A DNA stretch of 64,000 bases, taken from positions 248,001-312,000 of the forward strand of contig CAKPMX010000001.1 of NCBI GenBank assembly GCA_934168205.1, given 5' to 3'. Below are positions 35,136-43,284 of this stretch, piece after piece. The notes under the pieces are model-generated. The model was not told the origin of the DNA. It saw only the letters and a program-made list of their open reading frames with translations, and made no database searches. Origin of the DNA: an uncultured Bacilli bacterium. Lineage in GTDB: Bacteria; Bacillota_I; Bacilli_A; RF39; UBA660. Position 1 is the stretch's first letter, and each line of letters opens with the position of its first letter. A program made the translations under genes and the position numbers.

Positions 35136-36361
35136 CCTTGAACCTCCAATACTTTTAAAGCATCACTATATACAATGAACTTACTCAAATAACTACCGTC
35201 TTCATATGAAGAATATCCAACAACACAATAATTATTATCAACAACTTTAATATCTGTAAAATGATCATCTCTTTGAGCACCATAAGTCTCTAATTTTATA
35301 TTAGATAAATCACTCTTATATTTACCAATTAAACCATTATATAACAAATTATTATTGTTAGCCTCTTCAGTACTTGTATAAGAAAGAACTTCATTTCCAA
35401 CAACAACAAGATTACCATTACTATCTTTAATAACACGATTAAATCTTTCAACACCATTATTATCATAAGTAACTTCATCTAAATAATTACATTCAAAATC
35501 ATATTTAATTAATAAAGCATCTACAATAGAATTATTTTTATCATCAACATACTTTTTTGCACCAGTCGCAACAATACCATCATCTACTGCCACTAAACTT
35601 GTTAACCCTAAACTATCTGTATATTCATATCCAGAAGACTTAATTAAATTACCATTCATATCATACCGATTAATTAAACCAACACGGGAAGCATCTCTAC
35701 CAACAACATAAATAGAATTATTAACACTAATTACATCATTAAAAATTGCCGCCTTATTATCACCATAATTACTCTTCCAAACAACATTACCAACTTTATC
35801 ATATTTAATTAAATATGCACCACCTGAATTAGAAAGACCAAGTGTCATCTTCTCATAAATACTTTGCCCAGCAACCAAGTATCCATCATCCAAAACATAA
35901 ACACTAACAAACTTTGAATCATCTAATACTTTAAAACTCTTATCAAATAAAACTTTACCAGTCTTATCATATTTAACAATAATTGCCTCTCTTATACCCT
36001 TTTCATGTTCACTATCATCAGCCTCATAACTACCAACCGCAATGAAATCAGTATCATCTACCGCAACATCAAAAAAAGCACTATTAAAACCTTTGTTATA
36101 TAAAACTTCAAAAACCTTCTCTTTCTTAGAATTATACTTCGTAATTTTAGCCTTTTCATAATGCATATCATTATTATTGTTACTTCCAACAACTACATAT
36201 CCATCAGAAACAGTACTATCCATCGCATTAATCGCATCAAAATAAATAGATTTTTTTTCTTTAAAGAAACTAATATATGTCAGATAAAATAATTCCAAAA
36301 TTAAAATAACTAAACATACCATAAATACAATTTTCAAAATTTTTAAAATTCTCTTATCCAT
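35132..36361 (-). CDS. Membrane-anchored beta-propeller-like protein
   Basis: A 409-residue protein with an N-terminal membrane helix (about 8-30) and then about seven repeating units of the type DGYVVVGSN...KYD..G. They recall the SBBP/kelch-like propeller repeats of bacterial surface proteins (GYLVAGQS, SIYVVGRD, GIVATGAK, NLVVVGNE, NYCVVGYS). The C-terminus is external and lacks a sorting signal. GGGAGG precedes the ATG. It overlaps the phosphatase gene by ATGA. The function is unknown; display of a sensory or binding domain at the membrane is inferred. Confidence 0.65.
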   Translation of the reverse strand: MDKRILKILKIVFMVCLVILILELFYLTYISFFKEKKSIYFDAINAMDSTVSDGYVVVGSNNNNDMHYEKAKITKYNSKKEKVFEVLYNKGFNSAFFDVAVDDTDFIAVGSYEADDSEHEKGIREAIIVKYDKTGKVLFDKSFKVLDDSKFVSVYVLDDGYLVAGQSIYEKMTLGLSNSGGAYLIKYDKVGNVVWKSNYGDNKAAIFNDVISVNNSIYVVGRDASRVGLINRYDMNGNLIKSSGYEYTDSLGLTSLVAVDDGIVATGAKKYVDDKNNSIVDALLIKYDFECNYLDEVTYDNNGVERFNRVIKDSNGNLVVVGNEVLSYTSTEEANNNNLLYNGLIGKYKSDLSNIKLETYGAQRDDHFTDIKVVDNNYCVVGYSSYEDGSYLSKFIVYSDALKVLEVQG

Positions 36362-36410
36362 ACATCAGCCTCCCAATATAATAATAACAAAAAGAAAAAG
36401 TTTTTTCCAC

Positions 36411-36446
36411 AAAGAAAAAGAAAATATACTAAATTATATTTCCTTT
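36411..36446 (-). terminator. Terminator of tyrS
   Basis: A 12-bp stem with one G-T pair (36417-36428 with 36435-36446) is followed on the minus strand by TTTTC, just beyond the tyrS stop. Confidence 0.6.
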
Positions 36447-36457
36447 TCTGTAAATAT

Positions 36458-37690
36458 TTACTCATAAACTCCAATAAAGTATTTTTTCTTACCACGTCTA
36501 ATAACAATATATTTATTATCGATACATAAATCCTTTGTAAGTACAAAATCTAAATCAGTTACTTTTTCACCATTTAAAGTAATTGAGCCATTACCAACAA
36601 ATTCTCTTGCTTCTCGCTTACTAGAACAAGAACCAGAAGTAACTAATAAATCTACAATATTTAAATCTTCTTTAACTGTAAATACATCTAAACCTTTAAA
36701 TGCAACTTCTACATCTCTAGAAGTAAATGATTTAATATCTCCATTAAATAAAGATTCACTTATTTTAACTGCATTATTATAACTCTCTTCACCATGTAAA
36801 TCTGTAATAACACATTGAGCCAATTTCTTTTGAGCAATTCTCTTTTCTGGAGCTTCATTATGACTTTTCATAATAGATTCTATCTCATCTTTTTCTAGGA
36901 AAGTATACTTTTTAAGATATTCTTCTATCATTACATCTTCAAAGTTTAATAAGTATTGATACATTTCATAGCTAGAAGTCTTCTCCTCATCTATCCATAA
37001 TGCATTTCCAAAACTCTTGCCTAACTTTCTACCAGTTGAATCAACAAGTAATGGTACAGAAAAAGCATATGCTTCCTCATTATTTAATTTTCTTATTAAC
37101 TCAATTCCTGTAGTTAAATTTCCCCATTGATCAGATCCACCAAACTGTAAATCTGCTCCATAGTGATCATGTATATATTTAAAATCATAGCCTTGAATTA
37201 ACATATAAGAAAACTCGGCATAAGAAATACCAACCTCCATTTGTCTTTTTACTAAATCTTTATTAATCATATAAGTCACATTGATATATTTTCCAACATC
37301 TCTTAAAAAGTCAATATAGTTATAATCCTTAAACCAATCATAGTTATTAACTACTAAAGTATCTTCTCCAAATAATTTTTGCATTTGAGCCTTTATCTTT
37401 ACGAAATTTTTTTCTATAACTTTAATATCTGCTTTTTCTCTTTCACCAGTTCCTCTTGGATCTCCTACTCGTCCTGTAGCTCCACCAACTAAAATAATTG
37501 GCTTATGTCCAGCTCTTCTTAATCTTTCAGCAACTAAGAAAGTAGGATACTGTCCAATATGAAGACTTTCAGCTGTTGGATCTGCACCTATATAGAAAGT
37601 CATTCCACCTTTATTTAATTTTTCTTCTAATTCAGGAGAAGTTACATCTTTTATTAAACCTCTCCATTTTAAATCTTCATATAATGTCAT
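36458..37690 (-). CDS. tyrS: Tyrosyl-tRNA synthetase
   Basis: A 410-residue class I synthetase charging tRNA-Tyr. HIGH appears as HIGQ (44-47), KMSKS as KLGKS, with the conserved GGSDQWGNLTTG region. The C-terminal S4-like domain (SSKREAREFVGNGSITLNGEKV) is present. It overlaps the CYTH gene by 4 bp and is controlled by the tyrosine T-box ahead of that gene. Confidence 0.97.
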   Translation of the reverse strand: MTLYEDLKWRGLIKDVTSPELEEKLNKGGMTFYIGADPTAESLHIGQYPTFLVAERLRRAGHKPIILVGGATGRVGDPRGTGEREKADIKVIEKNFVKIKAQMQKLFGEDTLVVNNYDWFKDYNYIDFLRDVGKYINVTYMINKDLVKRQMEVGISYAEFSYMLIQGYDFKYIHDHYGADLQFGGSDQWGNLTTGIELIRKLNNEEAYAFSVPLLVDSTGRKLGKSFGNALWIDEEKTSSYEMYQYLLNFEDVMIEEYLKKYTFLEKDEIESIMKSHNEAPEKRIAQKKLAQCVITDLHGEESYNNAVKISESLFNGDIKSFTSRDVEVAFKGLDVFTVKEDLNIVDLLVTSGSCSSKREAREFVGNGSITLNGEKVTDLDFVLTKDLCIDNKYIVIRRGKKKYFIGVYE

Positions 37691-38232
37691 TTTCTTTCCT
37701 CCTCTAATTTTAAATTATGTATTTCATCTAAATTATGACCATAATCTAAATATATTCCTTCAACGTCTCTTGTAGTAGTATCATCAATTTCAAATCCTAA
37801 TGCACTAACAGCGTTATAAACCGCTTCTTCACTAGGTCCTTCAATTTCTAAATATGTAGGAATTAAAGGCCAACTATCGATGTCTATTTCTACTCCATTA
37901 AGTAAATATTGTCTTCTTCTATTTTCTTGATAACCTTTCGCTTCATACCCTAACTCTTTTAAAATTAAATTAGTTCTTTCAAAAGAATCAACCTCAATTT
38001 CTAACTCTTGAGTACCATCTATTTCTGATGAAACTAAATTTTTAATAGTTAAAGTAGTTTTCTTACCATTAGTTCTAAGTCTTATCCATTTATTATCTAC
38101 TTTTGGGATAAAGTCATAAACATATCTTCTTTGTAATTCATCCCATTCAAAAGTTGCATTTAACTTATTTAGTTTTTCAACAACCTCTTCTTTATCAATA
38201 TTTAATATTCTAACTTCATACTCAGTATGCAA
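37687..38232 (-). CDS. CYTH-domain protein (triphosphatase/cyclase fold)
   Basis: A 181-residue CYTH protein. The N-terminal EYEVR matches the family ExExK-type signature with Arg in the last position; further strands (YVYDFIP, IRLRTNG, TLTIK, ELEIEVD, EIDIDSWPLIPTYLEIEG) give the charged tunnel pattern. Such proteins hydrolyse inorganic triphosphate or related compounds, or make cAMP; the substrate here is unknown. Start is TTG 7 nt after GGGAG. It lies between a tyrosine T-box and tyrS and overlaps tyrS by 4 bp, so its expression follows tRNA-Tyr charging. Confidence 0.8.
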   Translation of the reverse strand: MHTEYEVRILNIDKEEVVEKLNKLNATFEWDELQRRYVYDFIPKVDNKWIRLRTNGKKTTLTIKNLVSSEIDGTQELEIEVDSFERTNLILKELGYEAKGYQENRRRQYLLNGVEIDIDSWPLIPTYLEIEGPSEEAVYNAVSALGFEIDDTTTRDVEGIYLDYGHNLDEIHNLKLEEERK

Positions 38233-38250
38233 AAAATCACTCCCTTCAAT

Positions 38251-38440
38251 AAAAAAATTTCATCCGCCAAAGGATGAAATTTATTCATGGTACCACCTTA
38301 TTTTATGTATAATAATATACACCTCTAAAATCTTAACGCGATGAACGACTTTTCTCCTAACAGTGTAATTCAAAATAGTATTCTTACTAATTTCCACCAA
38401 ACTAGTACTCATAAAAAGTACTAAACATTAGCTCTCTATA
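38251..38440 (-). promoter_or_regulatory. T-box leader, tyrosine-type
   Basis: On the minus strand the leader has AGAGAGC near the 5' end (38431-38437), a GGTGGAA segment, a region containing GAATAC (UAC, Tyr codon), and the T-box AAGGTGGTACC (38289-38299). An 11-bp terminator stem (38255-38265 with 38272-38282) and a T run follow. Uncharged tRNA-Tyr would pair with both the specifier and the T-box, favouring read-through into CYTH-tyrS. Confidence 0.92.
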
Positions 38441-38491
38441 AAATAAATATCTATTTCTACTGATCTGTTAATCAACAAAAATTATAAATAG

Positions 38492-38519
38492 ATTATAACA
38501 CAGAATTAGGTCAATGCAA
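38492..38519 (-). promoter_or_regulatory. Promoter of the tyrosine T-box operon
   Basis: On the minus strand TTGCAT (38514-38519), a 16-bp spacer and TATAAT (38492-38497) preceded by TGT. Confidence 0.65.
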
Positions 38520-38539
38520 GAAAAAAATAAGCAAAATGC

Positions 38540-38947
38540 TTACTTTTTACTACCTTGTTCAAGTTTTTTTAATACATCTTTAGTTACATCTATTGCCTTT
38601 TCTCTTAATTCTTCAGCTGCATCTTGTAATACAGGTGTACCTTTTTTAACAGCTAAATCAACTAATTCTTCTACTTTATCTTTTAAAACCAAAGACTTTT
38701 CTTTAGCAATATCTAAAGCCTTTTCTTTATCTAAATCAGATAATTCATTTTTGATTTCTTTAACTTTCTTATCAAATTCTTTTTTTACTTCTTCAGTATC
38801 AATGTCTTTGATTTGATTCATTAACTTATCAAATTGTACTTTTAAGTCAGCTCTAGTTTCACTACCTTTCTTAGGAGCAAATAATAGTCCTAACCCAGCA
38901 CCAAGTGCTGCACCTAATAAAAATTTTCCAGTATGTTTTTTACTCAT
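38540..38947 (-). CDS. YtxH-family protein
   Basis: A 135-residue protein with the YtxH N-terminus: KFLLGAALGAGLGLLFAPKKGSETRADL, a Gly/Ala-rich short membrane-type helix followed by a Lys/Glu helical tail. Members are associated with general stress in Bacillus, without a known activity. An in-frame ATG at 38947 follows GGAGG. It overlaps the DUF948-like gene by 8 bp. Confidence 0.75.
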   Translation of the reverse strand: MSKKHTGKFLLGAALGAGLGLLFAPKKGSETRADLKVQFDKLMNQIKDIDTEEVKKEFDKKVKEIKNELSDLDKEKALDIAKEKSLVLKDKVEELVDLAVKKGTPVLQDAAEELREKAIDVTKDVLKKLEQGSKK

Positions 38948-39245
38948 CAATATCTTCCTCCTCTAAATCTTCTTTCTTTTTCTTACGACCTTTAAATATT
39001 TTAAAGATAAAACTTGTAACAGAATTAATTACTGTATCCGTAATTAACGCAAAACTATTAGTAGTTCTATCGATAAAACTAAAGATTCCATTTAAAGAAT
39101 TAACCTTATCAGAAACATCATCAACAACTTTATTAACTTTATCTAATGTAAAAATAAGTTTAATTCCTAGTACAATTAATACTATTACTAGTATTATACA
39201 AACAATATATAATAATACAGGCAAAACAAAGTTTAATAAATCCAT
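38940..39245 (-). CDS. DUF948-like membrane protein
   Basis: A 101-residue protein with one long N-terminal membrane helix (about 5-30), a helical region (KLIFTLDKVNKVVDDVSDKVN) resembling the DUF948/YtxG family, and a Lys/Glu tail. In Bacillus ytxG and ytxH are adjacent, and the same order here supports the pairing. ATG at 39245 fits GGAG at 8 nt. Confidence 0.65.
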   Translation of the reverse strand: MDLLNFVLPVLLYIVCIILVIVLIVLGIKLIFTLDKVNKVVDDVSDKVNSLNGIFSFIDRTTNSFALITDTVINSVTSFIFKIFKGRKKKKEDLEEEDIDE

Positions 39246-39261
39246 ATTCATTTCTCCTTAA

Positions 39262-40308
39262 TTACTCTTGATCTTGGTACATAGAATCAATTAAGTCAAA
39301 CAAATTATCATCAGTATCAACTGGATCACTTGTTTTTTCTTTTTTGATCACCGGTTCTTCTTTTACATCATTAACTTCAAAATTATCAGCTGTAATATCA
39401 TCTGCATAAACTTCTTTTTCACGTTTAGGAGTAGTATTCTTTTTACCTGCATCCACATAGTCTACATTATATTCTAATCCTAAATCTTGAAAATATTCCA
39501 ATGCATCACCCATGGTAACATCTTTTACCGCTGGCTTATCATCATCAGAACTTAAATCAACTAAAAGATTAGTATCATTTTCAACTTCAAATGATGGCTC
39601 AACATCATTCTTTTTAGATAAGTCTATTTCTTCTTCATTATTACCAAAAGCTTTAGCTCTTACATCGTCAACACTAACTCTTTCTTTAGCTAAACTACTA
39701 GTAAATCTAACTTCTCTTTTTGGAACAACGTCTTCTTTACGATAATTCTTATCTAAAATACCATATATTGGCGAAATAATTGGTGAAGGTTTGAAATAAG
39801 ACTTCTCTTCTTTTTTCTCATAAATATTATATTCATGAACAGTAGATTCAGGAGTCTCCTCTATACCATAAGGCATTGATCCAGTTTTAACTGGCTTTGA
39901 AGGATATAACTTCTCATCTCTACTAGATGAATAAATTGGAGTCTTCTCTTCTTTCTCAATAACTTTAACTATCTTTGGCTCACTAGTCGGATAAACAGGC
40001 TCATCAACCAAGTCATCATCATCGATCATTTTAAAAGTACTACGAGGTTTTTCCTGTATTTCTTTCTCTTCATCCTCAAAATCTTCATCTAAATCAATAT
40101 TTTCAGATATTACAGGTTCTTTTTTCTCCGGTAATACTACTTTCTTTGCTACAGGTTTTTCATCTTCGTAATCCTCATCATGTTTCTCTTTCACAACTTC
40201 TTTAGAAACAGGTTTCTTTTTAGAAACTTTTTTTGTTTTAGGTTTTTCTACAACTTCAACATACTCCTCTTCAAATAGAGCATTCTTAAGTTTTTCAAAT
40301 ATACCCAT
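39262..40308 (-). CDS. Long acidic disordered protein with a short conserved-looking motif
   Basis: A 348-residue protein made of Lys/Glu/Asp/Pro-rich, repetitive-looking sequence with no membrane segment and no signal. The start (GIFEKLKNALFEEEY) is a short amphipathic helix. Near residue 185 the hydrophobic island PIISPIYGILDKNY stands out in a disordered background and may be a binding peptide; another ordered-looking segment lies near residue 290 (DALEYFQDLGLEYNVDYVD). It sits in a run of envelope-associated genes (lipoprotein, DUF948, YtxH), with ribosome-binding sites and short gaps. The function is unknown; a scaffold or division-linked adaptor is speculation. Confidence 0.5.
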   Translation of the reverse strand: MGIFEKLKNALFEEEYVEVVEKPKTKKVSKKKPVSKEVVKEKHDEDYEDEKPVAKKVVLPEKKEPVISENIDLDEDFEDEEKEIQEKPRSTFKMIDDDDLVDEPVYPTSEPKIVKVIEKEEKTPIYSSSRDEKLYPSKPVKTGSMPYGIEETPESTVHEYNIYEKKEEKSYFKPSPIISPIYGILDKNYRKEDVVPKREVRFTSSLAKERVSVDDVRAKAFGNNEEEIDLSKKNDVEPSFEVENDTNLLVDLSSDDDKPAVKDVTMGDALEYFQDLGLEYNVDYVDAGKKNTTPKREKEVYADDITADNFEVNDVKEEPVIKKEKTSDPVDTDDNLFDLIDSMYQDQE

Positions 40309-40325
40309 GAGCTCACCTCTTTAAT

Positions 40326-40985
40326 TTATTCTTCATCAAGTTCTAATTCTTCTTGGTCTATAGCCTTTTTATATTCAGGATCATATCTACTAACAACTTC
40401 CAAAAAATCTTCTTGTGATGATGTAGTATCAAACAATGTAAAAACTTCTTCTGCATAGCTTAAAACATTATCACCAACTATGCTCTCTAATATTTTATCA
40501 TTAAATTTAATTGAACGTAAAATATAACACATATTATCAATAACTTTAACTAAATTATCTTTATCAGTTAAAGATTCAATTTTAGCGTAATTAAATACAA
40601 ATTCAACAAAATACTTACCATTATCTTCAGTAATTTCTAAATATCCAGTTTTATTACCATAATTAATTACTTTAGAATAATAAGCATCCTGTTTAATTTT
40701 ATACGTATTCTTTACTTTATGATAATAACTAATAACATCAACATACATGTAATACTTATTATCAAATCTATCTTTAAGAATAGCGTTATATTCTTCCTTA
40801 TTAATAAACTTTAAACCATCCGGAACATAATACTTATAACCATCAAAATGAACATTACTAGACTTTGTCTTTTCATTAAGTAAAATATCCATATTTTTTT
40901 CAAAGTCATTAGAACTAAGTTCCTTCATACTACAACCAGTTATCATTAACAAAATAACAGAGAGTAAAACAATTATCTTCTTCAT
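40326..40985 (-). CDS. Predicted lipoprotein, unknown function
   Basis: A 219-residue protein with a signal peptide and lipobox (MITGC, lipidated Cys18) and a mature beta-rich domain of about 200 residues. No family recognised. It starts a minus-strand run that continues into the disordered acidic protein, DUF948-like and YtxH genes. The C-terminus is acidic. Confidence 0.7.
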   Translation of the reverse strand: MKKIIVLLSVILLMITGCSMKELSSNDFEKNMDILLNEKTKSSNVHFDGYKYYVPDGLKFINKEEYNAILKDRFDNKYYMYVDVISYYHKVKNTYKIKQDAYYSKVINYGNKTGYLEITEDNGKYFVEFVFNYAKIESLTDKDNLVKVIDNMCYILRSIKFNDKILESIVGDNVLSYAEEVFTLFDTTSSQEDFLEVVSRYDPEYKKAIDQEELELDEE

Positions 40986-41045
40986 AATTCACCTACTCTT
41001 ACTACATTATACCAAATTTTTTGTAAATGTAAAAATATTTTATAA

Positions 41046-41693
41046 TTATTTACTATTTTGGACATCAGTTTTAACTGCTTCAACTGCATATATAGGCATT
41101 CCTAAACCTACAAATTTATCTTCATATTCAGTAGTAATCAATTCTTCAGACGTTGTACTATGCAAATCAAAACTAATGTTTTTTAATACATATCCATACT
41201 CACTAAAACTCATCAAAGAATAAATATATAAATTTCTATTATCTGTCCTCATAAATATTTCTTTATCATTCTTAAAAATACTATCATATTTCTCCAAAAA
41301 AATTCTACTAGAAAGTCTTCGCATACTATGTCGAACTTTAGGCCAAGGATCAGAAAAATTAAGATAAATTCTATCTATTTCATGAGAAAAAACTTTATCA
41401 ATATTAAGAGCGTCAATTCTAATAACATATAAATTAGAAAGTCCCTCTGGTATTTTAGGTAAACTCTTCGCAACAACACTATCATATTTTTCTATACCTA
41501 TAAAATTAATATCTGGATACTTCAAAGCATTTTCTATAATAAACTTTCCCTTACCCATACCAATTTCTATATAAATCGGATTATCATTATTAAAAAGACT
41601 CTTCCAATTACCTATATATTCTTCACTATTTTTTATAAGATACTTAGAAGAATTCAATATTTCTTCTTTATTTTTGACATTTCTAAGTCGCAT
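41046..41693 (-). CDS. trmB: tRNA (guanine-N7-)-methyltransferase TrmB
   Basis: A 215-residue SAM-dependent enzyme making m7G46 in tRNA. Conserved features are MRLRNVKN at the start, EIGMGKGKFI (SAM-binding loop), GIEKYDSVV, YLNFSDPWPKVRHSMRRLS and the C-terminal TEYEDKFVGLG. ATG at 41693 follows GGTGA; the longer frame adds unrelated residues over the intergenic region. Confidence 0.95.
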   Translation of the reverse strand: MRLRNVKNKEEILNSSKYLIKNSEEYIGNWKSLFNNDNPIYIEIGMGKGKFIIENALKYPDINFIGIEKYDSVVAKSLPKIPEGLSNLYVIRIDALNIDKVFSHEIDRIYLNFSDPWPKVRHSMRRLSSRIFLEKYDSIFKNDKEIFMRTDNRNLYIYSLMSFSEYGYVLKNISFDLHSTTSEELITTEYEDKFVGLGMPIYAVEAVKTDVQNSK

Positions 41694-41767
41694 ATATATC
41701 ACCATAAAATATTTTAACACAAAACTATATGATATGCATATAATAAAACGAAAGACAGGTTGATAAT

Positions 41768-41959
41768 ATGAATAATATGCCTTATCCTTATATGCCAATG
41801 CCATTACCCGCACCATTACCTATGCCAAACAATAATTATGAAGAGGAAATTAATAATTTAAAGCATGAAATTAAAAAACTAAAAGAACGTGTCAACGCCT
41901 TAGAAAACAAAAGCAAAAAAAACTACTTAAAAAAAGAAGATGGACTATATATGATGTAA
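41768..41959 (+). CDS. Small Pro/Met-rich coiled-coil protein
   Basis: A 63-residue protein. Residues 1-22 are a Met/Pro/Tyr-rich stretch (PYPYMPMPLPAPLPMP), then a heptad-like coiled coil (25-50) and a Lys-rich tail. The pattern recalls small spore-coat or spore-associated proteins, but there is no family match. AGGTTGAT precedes the ATG and a terminator follows, so it is probably a genuine gene. Confidence 0.55.
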   Translation: MNNMPYPYMPMPLPAPLPMPNNNYEEEINNLKHEIKKLKERVNALENKSKKNYLKKEDGLYMM

Positions 41960-41984
41960 AAGAGAAAAAAACTTCTCTTTTTTT
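41958..41984 (+). terminator. Terminator of the small Pro-rich gene
   Basis: An AAAGAGAA / TTCTCTTT stem followed by Ts, starting at the stop codon. Confidence 0.7.
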
Positions 41985-42039
41985 GTAGAAAAAAATTACT
42001 TTATGCTATACTTATTATATAAGAAAGTGAGGTTACATC

Positions 42040-43224
42040 ATGCTAAAGCTAAAAAATCTAGATAAGGAAGTATATGACAACTATGTAATAAGCCAAAAAG
42101 AAAAACCACATTTCTTACAATCACATTCCTATGGTGAGTTTGCTAAAGTAAAAAAACGTCTAACACCATATTATCTAGGATTAGTCAATGAAAACAATGA
42201 AATAGTTGCCGCTACCATGGTATTTCAAAAAAGTCTACCATTTAATTATTCTGGGCTTTACATACCTGCCGGCTTTACAATAGATTATAACAAAAAACAT
42301 TTAGTAAAGACATTAACTCGTGCTCTTACTAATTTTGCAAAAACTAAAAAGGCCATCTTTATAAAAATGTCTCCATACATAGATGAAAATATTTCCGAAG
42401 ATGACTTAAATGAAATCAAAAGTAATTTAAAAGACGCTGGTTTCAAAAAAGAAGATGAAAATAAACATTTAAAAATAATGTTACCATTATCAAGTAATGT
42501 CTTAGATTTAGATAAAGACATTGAAGAAATAGAAAATAATTTTGAAGAGTCAACTAAAGACTATCTTGCTAAAGCTATAAAATTAAATACAGAAACAGTA
42601 CTTGGTAATAAAACCAATATCAAAGACTTACACCAACTAATGAGATCAAAAGAAAAAGCAACAAAATATAATGAAGACTACTTTGAAACTTTATATGAAA
42701 TATTCAATGGAAGTAAAAATACAAAAGCAAGTATCATTTTAGGTAAAGTAAATTTAAACAAAACAATTAAAACTCTAGAAAGAAATCTAAAAAAAGCAAA
42801 TGATCAAATATCTATACTACCAATTGATAGTTTAACTAAAAGTTCCAAAAGTAAACTTGTAGATCTAACAAAACAAAAAGAAGAAATCATCAAAGAAATA
42901 GAAAAATTTCAAGGATATAAACAAAAACATGGAAATGAAGTAACTATGAGTGCTCATTTAATAATACAATATGGTCCTAATGCCTGGATAACTCATGCTT
43001 ATGACAGTAACACTATTAAAGATACATATTTAAAATACAATACTTATTATAAAGATATAAAATATTGTAAAGATGAAAACATTACTTCTCTAGAACAAAC
43101 AAATTCTAATATTTTAAAAGACAACTACAACGCTAAAGAAGTAAAATATCTTGGTCAATATAACTATATAACTAATCCAATTATGTATTTTATAATAACC
43201 AAAATAAAGAAGAAAACAAATTAA
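42040..43224 (+). CDS. FemAB-type aminoacyltransferase
   Basis: A 394-residue protein of the FemX/FemAB family, which uses aminoacyl-tRNA to build peptidoglycan interpeptide bridges. The N-terminal PHFLQSHSYGEFAKVKKR and SLPFNYSGLYIPAGF motifs are typical; a coiled-coil insertion (about 240-310) is the tRNA-synthetase-like arm found in FemA/FemX, and the C-terminus repeats the GNAT-like fold. Which amino acid is transferred cannot be told. With MurE, PBP1, LtaS-type and MurJ-type genes in this window it points to a cross-bridged wall. A TTGTAG/TATACT promoter (extended -10) may lie upstream. Confidence 0.85.
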   Translation: MLKLKNLDKEVYDNYVISQKEKPHFLQSHSYGEFAKVKKRLTPYYLGLVNENNEIVAATMVFQKSLPFNYSGLYIPAGFTIDYNKKHLVKTLTRALTNFAKTKKAIFIKMSPYIDENISEDDLNEIKSNLKDAGFKKEDENKHLKIMLPLSSNVLDLDKDIEEIENNFEESTKDYLAKAIKLNTETVLGNKTNIKDLHQLMRSKEKATKYNEDYFETLYEIFNGSKNTKASIILGKVNLNKTIKTLERNLKKANDQISILPIDSLTKSSKSKLVDLTKQKEEIIKEIEKFQGYKQKHGNEVTMSAHLIIQYGPNAWITHAYDSNTIKDTYLKYNTYYKDIKYCKDENITSLEQTNSNILKDNYNAKEVKYLGQYNYITNPIMYFIITKIKKKTN

Positions 43225-43247
43225 AAATTATGTATATATAAAACGAA

Positions 43248-43284
43248 AAGAGTAACTTAACACTGTTAAATTACTCTTATTTTT
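43248..43284. terminator. Bidirectional terminator between FemAB-type and MurJ-type genes
   Basis: AAGAGTAA pairs with TTACTCTT, and TTAAC with GTTAA inside, with a 3-nt loop and T-rich flanks on both strands. It separates the convergent genes. Confidence 0.8.
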
